From positions 1-64,000 of the forward strand of contig DUNN01000020.1 of assembly GCA_012839345.1 (NCBI GenBank): a stretch of DNA of 64,000 nucleotides, read 5' to 3'. The translations under genes were made by a program, and so were the position numbers. A model generated the notes under the pieces. It searched no databases, had not been told where the DNA came from, and saw only the letters and a program-made list of their open reading frames with translations. Source of the DNA: Clostridiales bacterium (GTDB taxonomy: Bacteria > Bacillota > Clostridia > Oscillospirales > Acutalibacteraceae). This document shows, piece after piece, positions 51,802 to 61,716 of this stretch. How positions within the stretch are numbered: position 1 is the stretch's first letter; each line of letters begins with the position of its first letter.

Positions 51802-52779
51802 ATGTTTGATGTTGTTGCTTTAGGGGAATCGCTCATTGATTTTACCCCTTGCGGAAAAAACGATATGGGAATGCAGCTGTTTGCCTGCAATCCCGGAGGC
51901 GCACCGGCTAACGTACTGGCCATGGTATCCAAACTGGGTGGAAAAACTGCATTTATCGGCAAAGTCGGAAAAGACGATTTCGGTGTGTTCTTAAAGAATA
52001 CCATGGAGAACACCGGGATTGACGTTTCCGGTTTAGCCATGACGGAGGATGTTCATACGACGCTTGCCTTTGTCCAGTTGAATGAACACGGGGAACGTTC
52101 TTTCAGCTTTTATCGGAAACCAGGTGCCGATATTACTTTAACCGTTGAGGAAGTGGACGAATCCCTATTACGGAACTGCAAAATCTTCCACTTCGGTTCT
52201 GTTTCCCTGACGGATGAACCATGCCGAAGCGCGACGCTGCAGGCGGTAGAAAAAGCAAAGTCCGCTGGTGCCATCATCAGCTATGACCCGAATTACCGCC
52301 CGCTTTTGTGGGACAGCCCGGAACATGCGAAATCAGAAATTCGAAGCGCTCTTTCAGAGGCCGATCTGGTAAAAGTATCGGAGGAGGAAATGACCCTAAT
52401 CACCGGGGAAACCGATTATTTGGCAGGCGCAAAAGAGCTGGCTCAGTACGGGGCGACCTTAATCATGATTACCCTTGGGCCAAAAGGCGCTTTTTACTTC
52501 ACCCACCGTGCGAATGGGAAATTGCCGACCTATCCGGTAAAAACCGTGGACACTACCGGAGCGGGCGACGCCTTTTGGGGTGCGCTGCTTCACTGTGTAT
52601 GTAAAAAATCACTGGAAGAACTTCGTTTGCTGTCTGACCGGGAATGGCAGCACATCACCGCATTCGGCAACGCCGCGGGAAGCCTGACCACCACGCGGAA
52701 AGGCGCGATTCCCGCCATGCCTTCCCTGGAACAAATTCAGGATTGTATGGCAAAATCAAAACTTTTAGAAAGGCCATAA
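51802..52779 (+). CDS. Fructokinase, PfkB/ribokinase family
   Basis: This kinase phosphorylates fructose to fructose-6-phosphate, probably after sucrose or fructoside hydrolysis. The 325-residue protein has the N-terminal GESLIDFTP, the GG motif NPGGAPANVLAMVSKLGG and the C-terminal anion hole/catalytic Asp motif DTTGAGDAFWGAL (about 254-266). AAGGAG lies 8 bases before the ATG. It converges with the GH13 gene, which with the LacI regulator suggests an alpha-glucoside/sucrose locus, though no transporter is present. Confidence 0.88.
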   Translation: MFDVVALGESLIDFTPCGKNDMGMQLFACNPGGAPANVLAMVSKLGGKTAFIGKVGKDDFGVFLKNTMENTGIDVSGLAMTEDVHTTLAFVQLNEHGERSFSFYRKPGADITLTVEEVDESLLRNCKIFHFGSVSLTDEPCRSATLQAVEKAKSAGAIISYDPNYRPLLWDSPEHAKSEIRSALSEADLVKVSEEEMTLITGETDYLAGAKELAQYGATLIMITLGPKGAFYFTHRANGKLPTYPVKTVDTTGAGDAFWGALLHCVCKKSLEELRLLSDREWQHITAFGNAAGSLTTTRKGAIPAMPSLEQIQDCMAKSKLLERP

Positions 52780-52787
52780 AAACCTTG

Positions 52788-52851
52788 CATAACCAAAACC
52801 GCCGCGGCAGGTAAACGGTTCGGGTTACCTGCCGCGGCGGTTTTGGTTATG
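52788..52851. terminator. Very long bidirectional terminator
   Basis: The arms pair over 27 base pairs (core 52791-52814 with 52825-52848, extended by CAT/ATG) around a 10-base loop. It separates the convergent fructokinase and GH13 genes. Confidence 0.85.
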
Positions 52852-52870
52852 TTGGTTCTTCTACCGTGAT

Positions 52871-54409
52871 TTATTTTTTGAAAATTGCAAAAGACTGTCC
52901 ACGCATCAGCAGGCGGCCGTTTTCCAGGGAACTCTTCCCAATCTGAAATACCGGTTCGCCGGTCTCGTCCAGCGGAATATTCGTTTCCCTGCAAGACGGG
53001 TTGACCGCTATCACAAAGCTGCCGCGCCGGAACACAAAGGGATATTGGTCCTTTTCTGCATAAACGACCTCAAAGTTCGGCACGGCCTGCAAATCCGAAT
53101 TTGCATGGCGCAGAGCCAGCACTTTACGAATGGTATTCAGCAAGGAAGAGTCGTCCTTTTCCTGCTGTTCCACTGTTGGGGCAACGTCCCTTTCGTCCAC
53201 CGGCAGATACAGTTTTTCTTTTTCGGCGGTGGAAAAACCGAGATTTTTCCCATGGTTCCATTGCATGGGAGTACGCGACCCGGTGCGGTTGTAACCGCCT
53301 TCCACGCTGGTAAGGTTGAAATACTGCATGCCAATCTCATCACCATAGTAAATAAAGGGAACGCCCGGCATGGTCAGTAAGAACGAATAGGCAATCTTGC
53401 GTTCCAGCTCGTCATAGCCCAGCGTCATGCGGGGCGTGTCGTGATTGCAGGTAATCAGGCTGATATAGCCGTAATCTTTCGAAGCTTCGTATTGCGGCAG
53501 GTAGTCATCCAAAAACTTCATGATATTGCCCCTGCCCTGTTTGCTGAAAAAGCTGCGCTGGCTTCCGTCCGGCCCTGTTTCCCGGAACAGTGAATAGTAG
53601 CCCTTGCCCAGATGATTGAGCAAAAAGTCCATATGAAAGCCTGCCTTGGTAATTGCCCGGCGGGGGTCGGACCATTCGGATACCATTGCGGCCTCCGGGT
53701 ATTCCTGGTCTAGCATTTTGCGTACGTTTCTCCAGATTTCCGCGGTTGCAGAACGATCGTCGTCATTTTTGACCAGAGAATCCGCCATATCCACGCGGAA
53801 TCCGTCGCAGCCCATATCGAGCCAAAAGCGCATCACGTCTTTCATCGCCTCGCGTGTCGCAACACAATCCAGGTCCGTGTAATGCTTCTGCCACGGGGCG
53901 GTAATCCGGTTAAACCCGTAATTCAAAGCCGGCTGGGAAGAGAAAAAGTTCAGTAAATAGCAGCCATCGCGTTCACTAACGCCGCACATGCACCCAAACC
54001 CGTCCGGCCGGTTCCAGACGGAATCCGTCCAGATATAGCGGCCGCTGTATTCATTCTTTTGAGCTTTCTGGCTTTCCCGGAACCACGCGTGCTGGTCGGA
54101 AGTATGACCCGGCACAAGGTCCAGTAGAATATGCATTCCTCTTTTATGGGCCTCGGCAAAGCACCGTTTCAGGTCCTCGTTCGTACCGTAACGCGCAGCA
54201 ACCTTTTTGTAGTCGCGCACATCGTAACCCGCATCCATAAAAGGAGAATCGTAGCAGGGATTCAGCCAAATCGCGTTGCAGCCGATGGATTTAACATAAT
54301 CCAGCTTTTCTGTAATCCCGTTGATGTCCCCGATTCCGTCGCCATTGGAATCATAAAAACTTTGTGGATAGATTTCATAAAATACTGCGTCGTTTAACCA
54401 ACTGGGCAT
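52871..54409 (-). CDS. GH13 alpha-glucosidase (oligo-1,6-glucosidase/sucrase-like)
   Basis: This 512-residue cytoplasmic alpha-amylase-family enzyme hydrolyses short alpha-glucosides or sucrose. Conserved regions in order are DLVPGHTSDQHAWF (region I), GFRVDMADS (nucleophile Asp), VSEWSD (acid/base Glu) and ITCNHDTPR (transition-state Asp). The exact specificity cannot be read. In region I, many oligo-1,6-glucosidases have DLVVNHTSDEH, so Gly replaces Asn before His. GGAGGA precedes the ATG. It is controlled, by inference, by the LacI protein encoded upstream. Confidence 0.88.
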   Translation of the reverse strand: MPSWLNDAVFYEIYPQSFYDSNGDGIGDINGITEKLDYVKSIGCNAIWLNPCYDSPFMDAGYDVRDYKKVAARYGTNEDLKRCFAEAHKRGMHILLDLVPGHTSDQHAWFRESQKAQKNEYSGRYIWTDSVWNRPDGFGCMCGVSERDGCYLLNFFSSQPALNYGFNRITAPWQKHYTDLDCVATREAMKDVMRFWLDMGCDGFRVDMADSLVKNDDDRSATAEIWRNVRKMLDQEYPEAAMVSEWSDPRRAITKAGFHMDFLLNHLGKGYYSLFRETGPDGSQRSFFSKQGRGNIMKFLDDYLPQYEASKDYGYISLITCNHDTPRMTLGYDELERKIAYSFLLTMPGVPFIYYGDEIGMQYFNLTSVEGGYNRTGSRTPMQWNHGKNLGFSTAEKEKLYLPVDERDVAPTVEQQEKDDSSLLNTIRKVLALRHANSDLQAVPNFEVVYAEKDQYPFVFRRGSFVIAVNPSCRETNIPLDETGEPVFQIGKSSLENGRLLMRGQSFAIFKK

Positions 54410-54609
54410 AAAATTCCTCCATGATATTTTAATATTTTTTGAACCGGCGAGATGGAAAGACGCCGATTTTGAACTGAACCTATGAACATTCTTACCGGTC
54501 CGCTTTTCGTAACCGGATGACGTAGATTTGATACAAACAAGCTGATACCCTGGCTGGACGGAAAGCCTGTATTTGGAATCGATTTCGCCATAGTTACCGA
54601 TAGGTAAAC

Positions 54610-54639
54610 TTATTAGGTAATCGTTTATGTAACGGGCAA
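54610..54639 (-). promoter_or_regulatory. GH13 promoter with LacI-type operator
   Basis: Minus-strand TTGCCC (54634-54639), 18-base spacer, TAATAA (54610-54615). The motif GTAATCGTTTAT (plus strand 54617-54628) fills the spacer. It matches the motif at the lacI promoter in 11 of 12 positions. A looser related repeat (GTTACC-GATA-GGTAAAC) lies at about 54593-54609. Confidence 0.55.
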
Positions 54640-54658
54640 AAGTAGACCTTTTCCCTTT

Positions 54659-55666
54659 TTAAACTTGCCGGACTGATTTCCGCTCCACAATTTCGAACGG
54701 CATAATTTCCGATTCCGGCCGGATTCCATTTTCCAGTAACCCGGTAAGCATTTGGAACGCCCGTTTCCCCATCTCATACAGGGGCTGGGAAACAGTGGTC
54801 AAAGGAGGAATTGCCATCTCTGCCGTTCTGGTGTTGTCATAACCGATAATCGAAAAGTCCTCCGGCACGGAAAGCCCGGACTCATATGCGGCCATAATAG
54901 CGGCCACCGCAACCTCATCGCAGCAAGCCACAATTCCAGTAAATTTCTTCTGTGATTTCAGCAGTTTTCTTGCCGCCTGCAAGCCCGTTTCGTAGCTGAA
55001 TCCTGTGTATTCAATTAACTCCTCATCCATCGGAAGTCGATGATCCGCAAGCGCTTTTTGATATCCTTCCAGGCGCAGCTTGCCCGCCACTACATCATCC
55101 TTGGTACCCGCCAGCATGGCAATGCTTTTATGACCCTTTGCAATTAAATAGGACGTCGCGGCGTAGGCTGCCTCACAATCATCTACTCGGATATAAGGGA
55201 TGGAATAGCGGGTCGAAAGGGTAGAAACCAACACGCAGGGGACTCCGGATTCCGCTATCAGCTTGTCAATTCCTTCATCCGGCGGCAAACTGCATCCGAT
55301 AATTCCGTCGACCTGCCTTTCCGTCAGCATTTTAATATACTCCCGCGTTCTGCTTCCGGAAATTCCCACATGGCACACCATCATGCTGTAATTCTGATCA
55401 TTCGCGGCGTCTTCAATGCCATTTAAAATATTCAAATAGAACGTTGTTTCAACCCGCGGAATCAGAACCGCGATAGTGTTCGTCTTTTTCATTTTCAAGT
55501 TTCTGGCAATGGCATTGTATTGATAGCCCAGCGAGGCCATTGCCTCCCGAACCTTTTTCTCTGTTTCAACCGAAAAGCCGGATAAACCATTGAGTACCCG
55601 CGATACGGTTGCCACGGAAACGTTCGCCTTTGCAGCAACATCCTTAATGGTAGGACTGTTTGACAT
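54659..55666 (-). CDS. LacI-family transcriptional regulator
   Basis: This 335-residue regulator has an N-terminal LacI helix-turn-helix and hinge helix (TIKDVAAKANVSVATVSRVLNG, 5-26) and a periplasmic-binding-like effector domain (about 60-335, starting TNTIAVLIPRVETTFYLNIL). It likely represses the GH13 gene and itself, because matching operators occupy both promoters. GGGAGA precedes the ATG. Confidence 0.92.
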   Translation of the reverse strand: MSNSPTIKDVAAKANVSVATVSRVLNGLSGFSVETEKKVREAMASLGYQYNAIARNLKMKKTNTIAVLIPRVETTFYLNILNGIEDAANDQNYSMMVCHVGISGSRTREYIKMLTERQVDGIIGCSLPPDEGIDKLIAESGVPCVLVSTLSTRYSIPYIRVDDCEAAYAATSYLIAKGHKSIAMLAGTKDDVVAGKLRLEGYQKALADHRLPMDEELIEYTGFSYETGLQAARKLLKSQKKFTGIVACCDEVAVAAIMAAYESGLSVPEDFSIIGYDNTRTAEMAIPPLTTVSQPLYEMGKRAFQMLTGLLENGIRPESEIMPFEIVERKSVRQV

Positions 55667-55687
55667 TCGTTTGAATCTCCCTGCAAC

Positions 55688-55699
55688 GTAATCGTTTAC
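55688..55699. promoter_or_regulatory. LacI-type operator at the regulator's own promoter
   Basis: GTAATCGTTTAC is a near-perfect palindrome with a central CG, typical for LacI-family operators. It lies 8 bases downstream of the lacI -10, over the start of transcription. Confidence 0.6.
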
Positions 55700-55707
55700 T
55701 GTAATTA

Positions 55708-55736
55708 ATAATAATTATTTATGATAGAAAAGTCAA
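55708..55736 (-). promoter_or_regulatory. Promoter of the LacI-family regulator
   Basis: Minus-strand TTGACT (55731-55736), 17-base spacer, TATTAT (55708-55713). From 55737 to about 55958 I see no gene. Confidence 0.6.
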
Positions 55737-55931
55737 ATACAAAACACAAAATGCTGTACAAATTTTATATCAATTATTTGGAGCTATTGCAGTACAGGCC
55801 TCGGCCGTCAAAAGAAGAGAACAGTTGTCGGATGGCGTCCGATGCTTTGCCAGGCGTTTCCTGCTTTCGATTTTGATTACAGGCAGCAGGAATCGCGGAT
55901 ATGCGGATATATTGTTATATTCCGATTATAA

Positions 55932-56738
<807 letters not shown>

Positions 56739-56750
56739 AATGCGGTCCTG

Positions 56751-58430
56751 CTAAACCGCGTCTTCCTGGGTGCTGCCTTCTTGGTACTGTGCCGCTCTGC
56801 GATACTCGTTGGCAAATTTGAATTTAATGCTGATATTGCCGTTCTCATACACTTGGATTGTGTCAACCAGCTCAATCATAATATCCCTTGTCAGTCTGTT
56901 AATGTTTTCATACTTTTGAAAGGCAGTTAAAAATGGATTTTCACTCCCCACACCATGTTCCAGTTCTGCCTTTTCTGCTTGCAGATTTCCAATAATTTTA
57001 CGGAGCGCTTCTATTTGCCGCTCGTAATCTTCTTTCATTCGGCGGTAATCCGTGTAGGTTATTTCCCCATCCTTCCAGTCCTGATAGAGGCTTTGTTTAT
57101 AGCGTGATATTCTGGAAAGCTCTTTTTCCTTGGACGCAATGAATGCATTCAGCCGGACGGACCGGCTCTTTTGAAGCGGAGCGGTGTGAATGCGTGCAGC
57201 CATTTCCGAATAGCAAACCGCAAGATAAATCTGTTCTTGAATGGCATATAATACTGCTTGTTCTAACGGATGATGTTTTATTGTATGTTTGGTACAAGCT
57301 GTTTTGGATCGGTCTTTGTAAGTACGGCAATAGTAATATACATTTCCTCTGACCTGACTTCTTGTCATGGCCTTGCCGCAATCCGCACAACGCAAGAAGC
57401 CACTGAACAGGTATAAGCTTTTTTGCTTTGGTGCGGTGCGGGTATCCCTTTGCAAAAGCGCTTGAACCTTTGCAAAGTCCTCCCGGCTAATAATCGGCGC
57501 ATGGGTATTTTCAACGACAAACCATTCCTCCTCGGGGACTGCTTCCTGTACATGGATTTTATAGCTCTTAATCCGGTAACGCCCCTGCACCATGTCGCCC
57601 ACATAAATACGGTTTTTCAGAATATTCGTGACGCTCATGGCACACCAAAGAGGGGGTGTATTGGTCACATTCGGATTCTTGTACTTCATTCCCCTGCTCT
57701 TTTTATAGGCTGTCGGGCATAAAATTCCGCTTTCATTCAATTTGCGGACAATGGCATTTTTACTCATACCCTCTAAATACCAGGCGAAAATGCTTTTGAC
57801 ATTTTCGGCGGCCTCTTCATCAATGATAAGAGCGTTTTTATTCTTCGGGTCTTTCTGATAACCATACGCGGCAAAAGAGCCGATATGCAAGCCTTTTTCC
57901 CGCTTTTTGTCAAAGGTTCTGCGGACACTTTCGGAGGTTCCCCTTGCATGTTCCTCATTCAGAACGCCCTGAACCGGAACCGCTATGTTCTGCGCATTCT
58001 GCGGGTCTTTATACGTATCGACCGGCTGTTGGTACAGCGAAATAAACCGCACATTGTGTCGTGGAAACCAATCGCCAAGATAATAGCTTTGGTCGCCGTT
58101 GTTGCGAAAACTTCGGGCAAGGTTCTTGACGATAACACAGTTGATTTTCCCTTTTTCAATATCGGCTAGCAGCCTTTGAAAGTTTTCCCGCTCTTCGTCT
58201 GTCGTACCGCTCACGCCGTCATCTACATATTCGTCAACGAAAATGTACTCGTCGCCATCGTCCTGTTGTTCCAAAAAATCGGTCAAAATTAGTCTTTGGT
58301 TGGTAATGCTTTCCGATTCCTCCTTTCCACGCTTATCTTCACGGGAAAGCCGGATATAAAAAGCTACATACCATACCTTATTCTTTGCTTCTGCCTTAGT
58401 GATGCTCTGCCGATTGGCTGTTCTCGCCAT
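56751..58430 (-). CDS. Large serine recombinase (TnpX/TndX type)
   Basis: This site-specific recombinase excises or integrates a mobile element through a serine-DNA link. The roughly 559-residue protein has the resolvase domain (1-150, catalytic Ser in YIRLSRED near 27), a recombinase domain (about 170-300), a zinc ribbon (CADCGKAM and CRTY...C) and a coiled coil (about 420-490). The frame looks intact. The ATG at 58430 has GAAGAAGGA upstream. The only companion gene is the small protein at 58481-58744, and no cargo or transfer genes are present. Confidence 0.92.
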   Translation of the reverse strand: MARTANRQSITKAEAKNKVWYVAFYIRLSREDKRGKEESESITNQRLILTDFLEQQDDGDEYIFVDEYVDDGVSGTTDEERENFQRLLADIEKGKINCVIVKNLARSFRNNGDQSYYLGDWFPRHNVRFISLYQQPVDTYKDPQNAQNIAVPVQGVLNEEHARGTSESVRRTFDKKREKGLHIGSFAAYGYQKDPKNKNALIIDEEAAENVKSIFAWYLEGMSKNAIVRKLNESGILCPTAYKKSRGMKYKNPNVTNTPPLWCAMSVTNILKNRIYVGDMVQGRYRIKSYKIHVQEAVPEEEWFVVENTHAPIISREDFAKVQALLQRDTRTAPKQKSLYLFSGFLRCADCGKAMTRSQVRGNVYYYCRTYKDRSKTACTKHTIKHHPLEQAVLYAIQEQIYLAVCYSEMAARIHTAPLQKSRSVRLNAFIASKEKELSRISRYKQSLYQDWKDGEITYTDYRRMKEDYERQIEALRKIIGNLQAEKAELEHGVGSENPFLTAFQKYENINRLTRDIMIELVDTIQVYENGNISIKFKFANEYRRAAQYQEGSTQEDAV

Positions 58431-58480
58431 ATGTCCTTCTTCCCATCCCAATAATCATCATGCAAAGGCACAAATCCGGT

Positions 58481-58744
58481 TTATAAGCCGCTTTTCTTGC
58501 GGATCAAAAAGTTAGTAAGCACGTCTTGAAGCGGCGGTGCAGAATCGTCAAATTCCAGTTTAATGCCCACTTCACCGCAGCGAAAGCAAAATGGATTTTG
58601 TAATTTTTCCAAAACATAAACAGGACGTTTTTCTTTCGGCAGGGTATTGTCAAATTCGAGTGTACGAATATCGATTAGCTTTGACCGATCCACAGTGTTC
58701 ATGTTCACGTTCATAAAACGGTCAATCCATGCGGAAGTTGTCAT
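58481..58744 (-). CDS. Small mobile-element protein (DUF6870-like)
   Basis: This 87-residue protein reads MTTSAWIDRFMNVNMNTVDRSKL and NPFCFRCGEVGIKLEF. I recognise the pattern as a small conserved protein often found beside recombinases in Firmicute conjugative or mobilisable elements; the DUF number is from memory. The function is unknown. AAGGAGG precedes the ATG, and an ATGCA-ATATA-TGCAT inverted repeat lies just upstream (about 58769-58783). It precedes the recombinase by 50 bases. Confidence 0.6.
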   Translation of the reverse strand: MTTSAWIDRFMNVNMNTVDRSKLIDIRTLEFDNTLPKEKRPVYVLEKLQNPFCFRCGEVGIKLEFDDSAPPLQDVLTNFLIRKKSGL

Positions 58745-58933
58745 GCATCATGCCTCCTTACTCTGCATAATGCAATATATGCATTTTTCCGTTTGTCCTA
58801 TGAGGAAACACAAAACTGCTCATCGCCACCCTGCACAAAGGAAAAAACGATTGTTGGAACATTTGAACAAGAAAACGCGCATAGAAAATCCCCCCAAAAC
58901 TCGCAAGTCTGGAGGGAAGAAAAATCAATTCTC

Positions 58934-59449
58934 TTAACAGAGGAATATTATCTTACGATTATAAAAGTCTTGAATGACATGCTGTTGCAGGGACCCAATG
59001 GTTTCAGAAATCCCTTTGGATTGTATTTTTTTCAGTGGACCGATTACGGAGAGCAGAACAAACAAAATCAGTATAAAGATGAGAATGGCCTGCATCGTTG
59101 GGATCTGCCACGTCATATGCGCGCCGGCGAGCAGCTTTGTAATCAAGAATCGCTGCAAGGCAACCCCCAACAGCACCCCGGCAAAGCCACCGGTCACCCC
59201 ATAGGTTCCTGCTTCCGAAAGAATCATTTTATGAAGCTGTTTGTCCGACATACCGACTGCGCGCATCACACCGATATACCTCGTTTTGGCGGACACGCTC
59301 GTCTGCATGGTATTGATAATGTTTAAAATACTGATGAGCGCAATAACCAGGACAAAGCCGTACACAAAGACGGCCACGGTCAGGAAAGCCTGTGTGGTTT
59401 GGGCAATCATTTGGCGGGAGTCAAAAAAGGTGACGTCATTCCCTGCCAA
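58934..59449 (-). pseudogene. ABC transporter permease, C-terminal fragment (FtsX-like)
   Basis: About 155 codons encode the last three membrane helices of an FtsX/MacB-type permease (FVYGFVLVIALISILNIINT, AKTRYIGVMRAVGMSDKQL, ILIFILILFVLLSVIGPL) and its typical end ISETIGSLQ, followed by an odd tail. The N-terminal two thirds are missing. The fragment joins directly to a response-regulator fragment at about 59440, so it is a deletion remnant without a start of its own. Confidence 0.75.
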
Positions 59450-59897
59450 GCGGAGCGCCGTCTTTCAGCACCCGATTTTCCTCCAGCTTTACCGTAATCC
59501 CGTTTGACTGAAGCTCCGCAGGCGGTGTTTTGGCCATCCCCGCACGGCGCAGCAGCGCGTTGATTCTGGAAATCAGTTCATTGAGTTTGAACGGCTTGGT
59601 AATATAGTCATCCCCGCCCATGTCAAGCCCCATCACAACGTTTACTTCTTCATCGGAAGCGGTCAAAAAGAGGATCGGTACATTGGAGGTTAATCGGGCC
59701 TTTTTACAAACCTCAAAGCCGCTGCCATCCGAAAGCGTCAGGTCCAGCAGAAGCAAGTCGAACGTCTGCTCCGAAAGCGCGGTTATGGCGTCCCGAACCG
59801 TACGCGCTACAACAATTTCAAAATTATTTTTGTGAAGCGTAAAGGCAAGCCCGTCAATCAGGCTGATATCATCTTCCAGCAGTAAAATTCGGTTCAT
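59436..59897 (-). pseudogene. OmpR-type response regulator, N-terminal fragment
   Basis: This 153-residue frame has a complete receiver domain (acidic pair LEDD, phospho-acceptor in DLLLLDLTLSDGSG, Lys in YITKPFKLNEL) and the first strands of the DNA-binding domain (GITVKLEENRVLKDGAPL). The frame then breaks off at the junction with the permease fragment. The winged-helix recognition part is lost. A ribosome site is present, so a receiver-only protein could still be made. Confidence 0.75.
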
Positions 59898-60047
59898 TCC
59901 TATTCGGCCCCCTTGTTTCGCCCATCTGCAACCTTTTTGTTAGAAAAATCCCCCAAACATTTTCACAATTATATACACATGTCCGCATATTATCAACTCT
60001 GCTACATGCATATGAAACCCAAATTTTATTCGATTTCTGCTGATAGA

Positions 60048-60083
60048 AACAGCGGAGCTACCTTTTCAAGTTGCCCCGCTGTT
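60048..60083. terminator. Hairpin downstream of the thiamine operon
   Basis: AACAGCGG (60048-60055) pairs with CCGCTGTT (60076-60083). The T-run is better on the plus strand. It lies 3' of thiE and is the only terminator-like structure in the gap 59898-60241, which otherwise holds no gene I can support. Confidence 0.45.
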
Positions 60084-60241
60084 CGTTTTATATTACGCAA
60101 AGACAATTTCCCTGACTGACGTTTTCTGCGTGTTCATTCAGCCAACCAATTTTATAGAATTGCTAACCTTTGGCCGTCCGGTTCCGCCCATGGATTTCAC
60201 CAGTTTCGTTTGCGTTGAAAATTGCAGTAACATTCAATCTG

Positions 60242-60883
60242 CTATTTGTCCCGCAGATGCAATACGAATTCTTTCAGTTCCTTTGCTTCTTTGGTAATAT
60301 CTTTTGCCGAAATCAGGGCCGACACAACCGCAATGCCGTCAATCCCCATGCCATCAAACAGGGGTATGGTCTTTCGATTAATGCCGCCAATCACGACGAT
60401 TGGCAATGTTACGGCTTCTCGTATTTTTTTCAGCTCTTCCATCGGAACAAGCTTCGCGTCGGTTTTTGTTCCCGTGGCGAACATGGCTCCAACGCCGAGG
60501 TAATCCGCCCCATCCTCCTGTGCCCGGATTGCTTCCTCCCGTGTGGAAGCAGAAACGCCCAGAACTTTATCCTTGCCGAGAATTGCCCGCACCCGTTGCA
60601 CGGGCAGATCGCTCTGACCGATATGTACGCCCGCAGCGTCAACTGCCAGCGCGATGTCCACACGGTCGTTGATGATGAGAGGAACATGATACTGGTCGGT
60701 AACCTGCTTGATTTTTACCGCTGTGCGATAAAATTCAAGGGTCGATACGTCCTTTTCCCGGAGCTGCACAAGTGTTGTGCCGCCGAGGATTGCCTGCTCC
60801 ACTGCCTCCTCGAGCGTGGCGGTGGACATCAGCTCACGATCTGTTACAAGATAAAGGCTGTAATCCAGTTCAGACTTCTTCAA
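60242..60883 (-). CDS. thiE: Thiamine-phosphate synthase
   Basis: ThiE joins HMP-pyrophosphate and thiazole phosphate to thiamine phosphate. The 213-residue TIM-barrel protein shows [37 protein letters not shown] and [18 protein letters not shown]. Its start overlaps thiM by 14 bases. Last gene of the operon. Confidence 0.95.
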   Translation of the reverse strand: MKKSELDYSLYLVTDRELMSTATLEEAVEQAILGGTTLVQLREKDVSTLEFYRTAVKIKQVTDQYHVPLIINDRVDIALAVDAAGVHIGQSDLPVQRVRAILGKDKVLGVSASTREEAIRAQEDGADYLGVGAMFATGTKTDAKLVPMEELKKIREAVTLPIVVIGGINRKTIPLFDGMGIDGIAVVSALISAKDITKEAKELKEFVLHLRDK

Positions 60884-61700
60884 TTTTCGCCCTTCTTTCC
60901 ATCGTCGCAGCAGTCATTTTGCTTACGGCATCGAAGATTGCCATATGAAAACTGCCGTTGCCTGTTTCCCCTGCTTGTTCCGCCGCAAGTTCCCCTGCAA
61001 GGCTCATACAGAGTACCCCACCAGCTGCCGCGGCCAGGAAATCCTTCGATGCGCCGCAAAAAGAGCCAACCAGTGAAGTGCACATACACCCCGTACCCGT
61101 TACATTAGAAAGCAGTTTCGTGCCGTTCTGGAGCAAGACGGTCCGCCGTCCATCCGACAGAATATCCGTGGGACCTGTAATGGCAGCAACACAGCCGTAT
61201 TTTTTCGCAGTCGTTTTGGCAATGGAATGGCCGATTTCCAGCCCACCCTGTAAATCCGCGTCTGAAGCGTCAACTCCTTTGGTCGTGGCATGAAGCCCCG
61301 CCAGAAAGCGGATTTCCGACATATTGCCCCGCAGTACGCTGACCTTTACCTCACGCAAAATTCGCTCCACCGTTTTGTTGCGCAGTTCCGAGGCGCCTGC
61401 CCCCACGGGGTCGAATACCACAGGAATTTTGATTGCATTGGCCTGTTTCCCTGCGGCGAGCATGGATTCGATGGTCCTTTCATTCAAGGTTCCCATATTC
61501 AGCACCAGCGCAGAGGAAATTGAAGTGATGTCTGCCGCTTCCCCAAGGTCATCTGCCATGATGGGGGACGCCCCGACGGCAAGCGTGATGTTGGCACAAT
61601 CGTTGACCGTAACATAATTCGTAATGTGATGAATCAACGGCTTAGTGGCGCGGATGGATTTCAGAATATCGCCGATTTGTTTCATCAAGTCCTGTTTCAT
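60870..61700 (-). CDS. thiM: Hydroxyethylthiazole kinase
   Basis: ThiM phosphorylates salvaged hydroxyethylthiazole. The 276-residue ribokinase-fold protein has the N-terminal [34 protein letters not shown] and the catalytic Cys/Asp region [20 protein letters not shown] precedes the ATG. With no thiazole-synthesis genes (thiG, thiS, thiH) in the operon, thiazole is probably salvaged or made elsewhere. Confidence 0.95.
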   Translation of the reverse strand: MKQDLMKQIGDILKSIRATKPLIHHITNYVTVNDCANITLAVGASPIMADDLGEAADITSISSALVLNMGTLNERTIESMLAAGKQANAIKIPVVFDPVGAGASELRNKTVERILREVKVSVLRGNMSEIRFLAGLHATTKGVDASDADLQGGLEIGHSIAKTTAKKYGCVAAITGPTDILSDGRRTVLLQNGTKLLSNVTGTGCMCTSLVGSFCGASKDFLAAAAGGVLCMSLAGELAAEQAGETGNGSFHMAIFDAVSKMTAATMERRAKIEEV

Positions 61701-61716
61701 TCCTTTTCACTCCTTG

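Noticed and set aside
54410-54591. 65-residue minus-strand frame before the GH13 gene
   Set aside because: It overlaps the leader of the GH13 gene, has no family match and its promoter context belongs to GH13.
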